Below the pieces are notes generated by a model, which had not been told where the DNA came from, did not search any database, and saw only the letters and a list, made by a program, of their open reading frames with translations. Shown here in pieces: positions 63,511 to 64,000 of a DNA stretch of 64,000 nt (position 1 is its first letter; the number at the start of each line of letters is the position of its first letter). The stretch covers positions 1,488,001 through 1,552,000 of the forward strand of contig CBDHCQ010000004.1 of assembly GCA_965261255.1 (NCBI GenBank), read 5' to 3'. A program made the position numbers and the translations under genes. This DNA comes from Bin80 sp965261255 (GTDB lineage: Bacteria > Bacteroidota > Rhodothermia > Rhodothermales > Bin80).

Positions 63511-64000
63511 TATTGTGCTTCCTTGTCCCAGTCCTGAACGCTTGAAATATTTGGCATACCATAATGCTCACCGTTCCAACCTTCAAAACCATCCATTCTG
63601 AAGGTCCAGAATCCAGTGGTCATATCGCTTACCGCGATGAGCCCATCCTCGTTGCGAACATCAACCCCGAACGCGCCATTGATCACCGAAATCCATTCGT
63701 GAGTGGGTGGTCCGAGGTACGTATCAAAGTAGCCTACCGTCTCCGGATTGAGTGGGTCTTCCAAGCTGAAAATCTGAAGACCGTCCAGGTACCCTGAAAC
63801 GAACACGTATGGCCAGCGCACTTCGTGATTGTGTACGAGGTTACGCCAATCTGCGGTCCATGCTGATATGGGCCTGCGAATATTTGTTTGCTCTCCGTCC
63901 AATGCGGGTTTCATGTCAAAAATGCGCAGAGGTGCATACTGGTACTCGGCTTCTGCAATGGCATAGCGGCCATCGGGGCTTGGTGTAAAAGTGTGTCCCC
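63510..64000 (-). CDS. LVIVD-type beta-propeller protein, 3' part only
   Basis: The frame runs off the window's right edge, so the start is missing. Visible residues include HTFTPSPDGRYAIAEAEYQY, HNHEVRWPYVFVSGYLDGLQ, IFSLEDPLNPETVGYFDTY and GLIAVSDMTTGFWTFRMDGF: repeated blades that follow the LVIVD repeat pattern of periplasmic or secreted propellers. Such proteins are of unknown function. It overlaps the oxidoreductase gene by one base. Confidence 0.7.
   Translation of the reverse strand, partial: GHTFTPSPDGRYAIAEAEYQYAPLRIFDMKPALDGEQTNIRRPISAWTADWRNLVHNHEVRWPYVFVSGYLDGLQIFSLEDPLNPETVGYFDTYLGPPTHEWISVINGAFGVDVRNEDGLIAVSDMTTGFWTFRMDGFEGWNGEHYGMPNISSVQDWDKEAQ

Overview
The window looks like a chromosomal piece of an uncultured Bacteroidota/Rhodothermota-type bacterium (inference). 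Several secreted proteins end in type IX secretion (T9SS) sorting domains with NYPNPFNPST-like or VPNPYKG-like motifs. Two lipoproteins match the Bacteroidetes families DUF4837 and DUF4296. There is a TonB receptor with a carboxypeptidase-regulatory N-terminal domain, and the information-processing genes are of standard bacterial type. Coding density is high except for three accessory stretches.

Layout. (1) Positions 1-8111 are two copies of a ~4.07-kb tandem unit, each carrying a ~1150-residue secreted T9SS protein. A third, truncated copy of the unit's leader (8112-8172) runs into a large leucine-rich-repeat T9SS protein whose 24-residue repeats resemble lamprey VLR modules. (2) Positions 11219-21804 (minus strand) are a tightly overlapping tryptophan operon read trpE-orf-trpS-trpG-trpD-trpC-trpF-trpB-trpA. 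It continues into a DUF4837 lipoprotein, a DUF4296 lipoprotein and a family 2 glycosyltransferase. TrpB has no ATG, GTG or TTG at its expected N-terminus. (3) Positions 21953-27248 (plus) hold a VKOR-DsbA thiol oxidoreductase, transketolase, a small secreted protein and an amidase. (4) Positions 27249-34936 are a gene-poor accessory block with a TonB-dependent receptor, a secreted beta-helix-like T9SS protein and a small carboxypeptidase-regulatory-domain protein. (5) Positions 34937-37812 carry queA, ispD, ispF and a DedA membrane protein. (6) Positions 37891-51136 are the classic translation/transcription cluster: tRNA-Thr, -Tyr, -Gly, -Thr, tuf, tRNA-Trp, secE, nusG, rplK, rplA, rplJ, rplL, rpoB, rpoC. 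(7) Positions 51177-55259 (minus) encode two unusual fusions: an NCS2 permease with a C-terminal domain resembling a degenerate RsbW-type ATPase, and a serine hydrolase joined to a VanX-type dipeptidase. (8) Positions 55272-64000 are a mixed region. It has an IS110-family element with a possible bridge-RNA segment, a MOSC protein, an HNH nuclease, an MsrP-type molybdoenzyme, a methyltransferase, an AlkD-like protein, and a Gfo/Idh/MocA oxidoreductase followed by a beta-propeller-like protein cut by the window end.

The most interesting items are the NCS2-RsbW-like fusion, the VLR-like LRR protein beside a recent tandem duplication, the non-canonical trpB start, the tuf gene whose codon style changes near its 3' end, and the IS110 element with structured flanking RNA. 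No CRISPR array, rRNA, phage or recognisable defence system was found. All family assignments come from reading motifs by eye; no database search was run.
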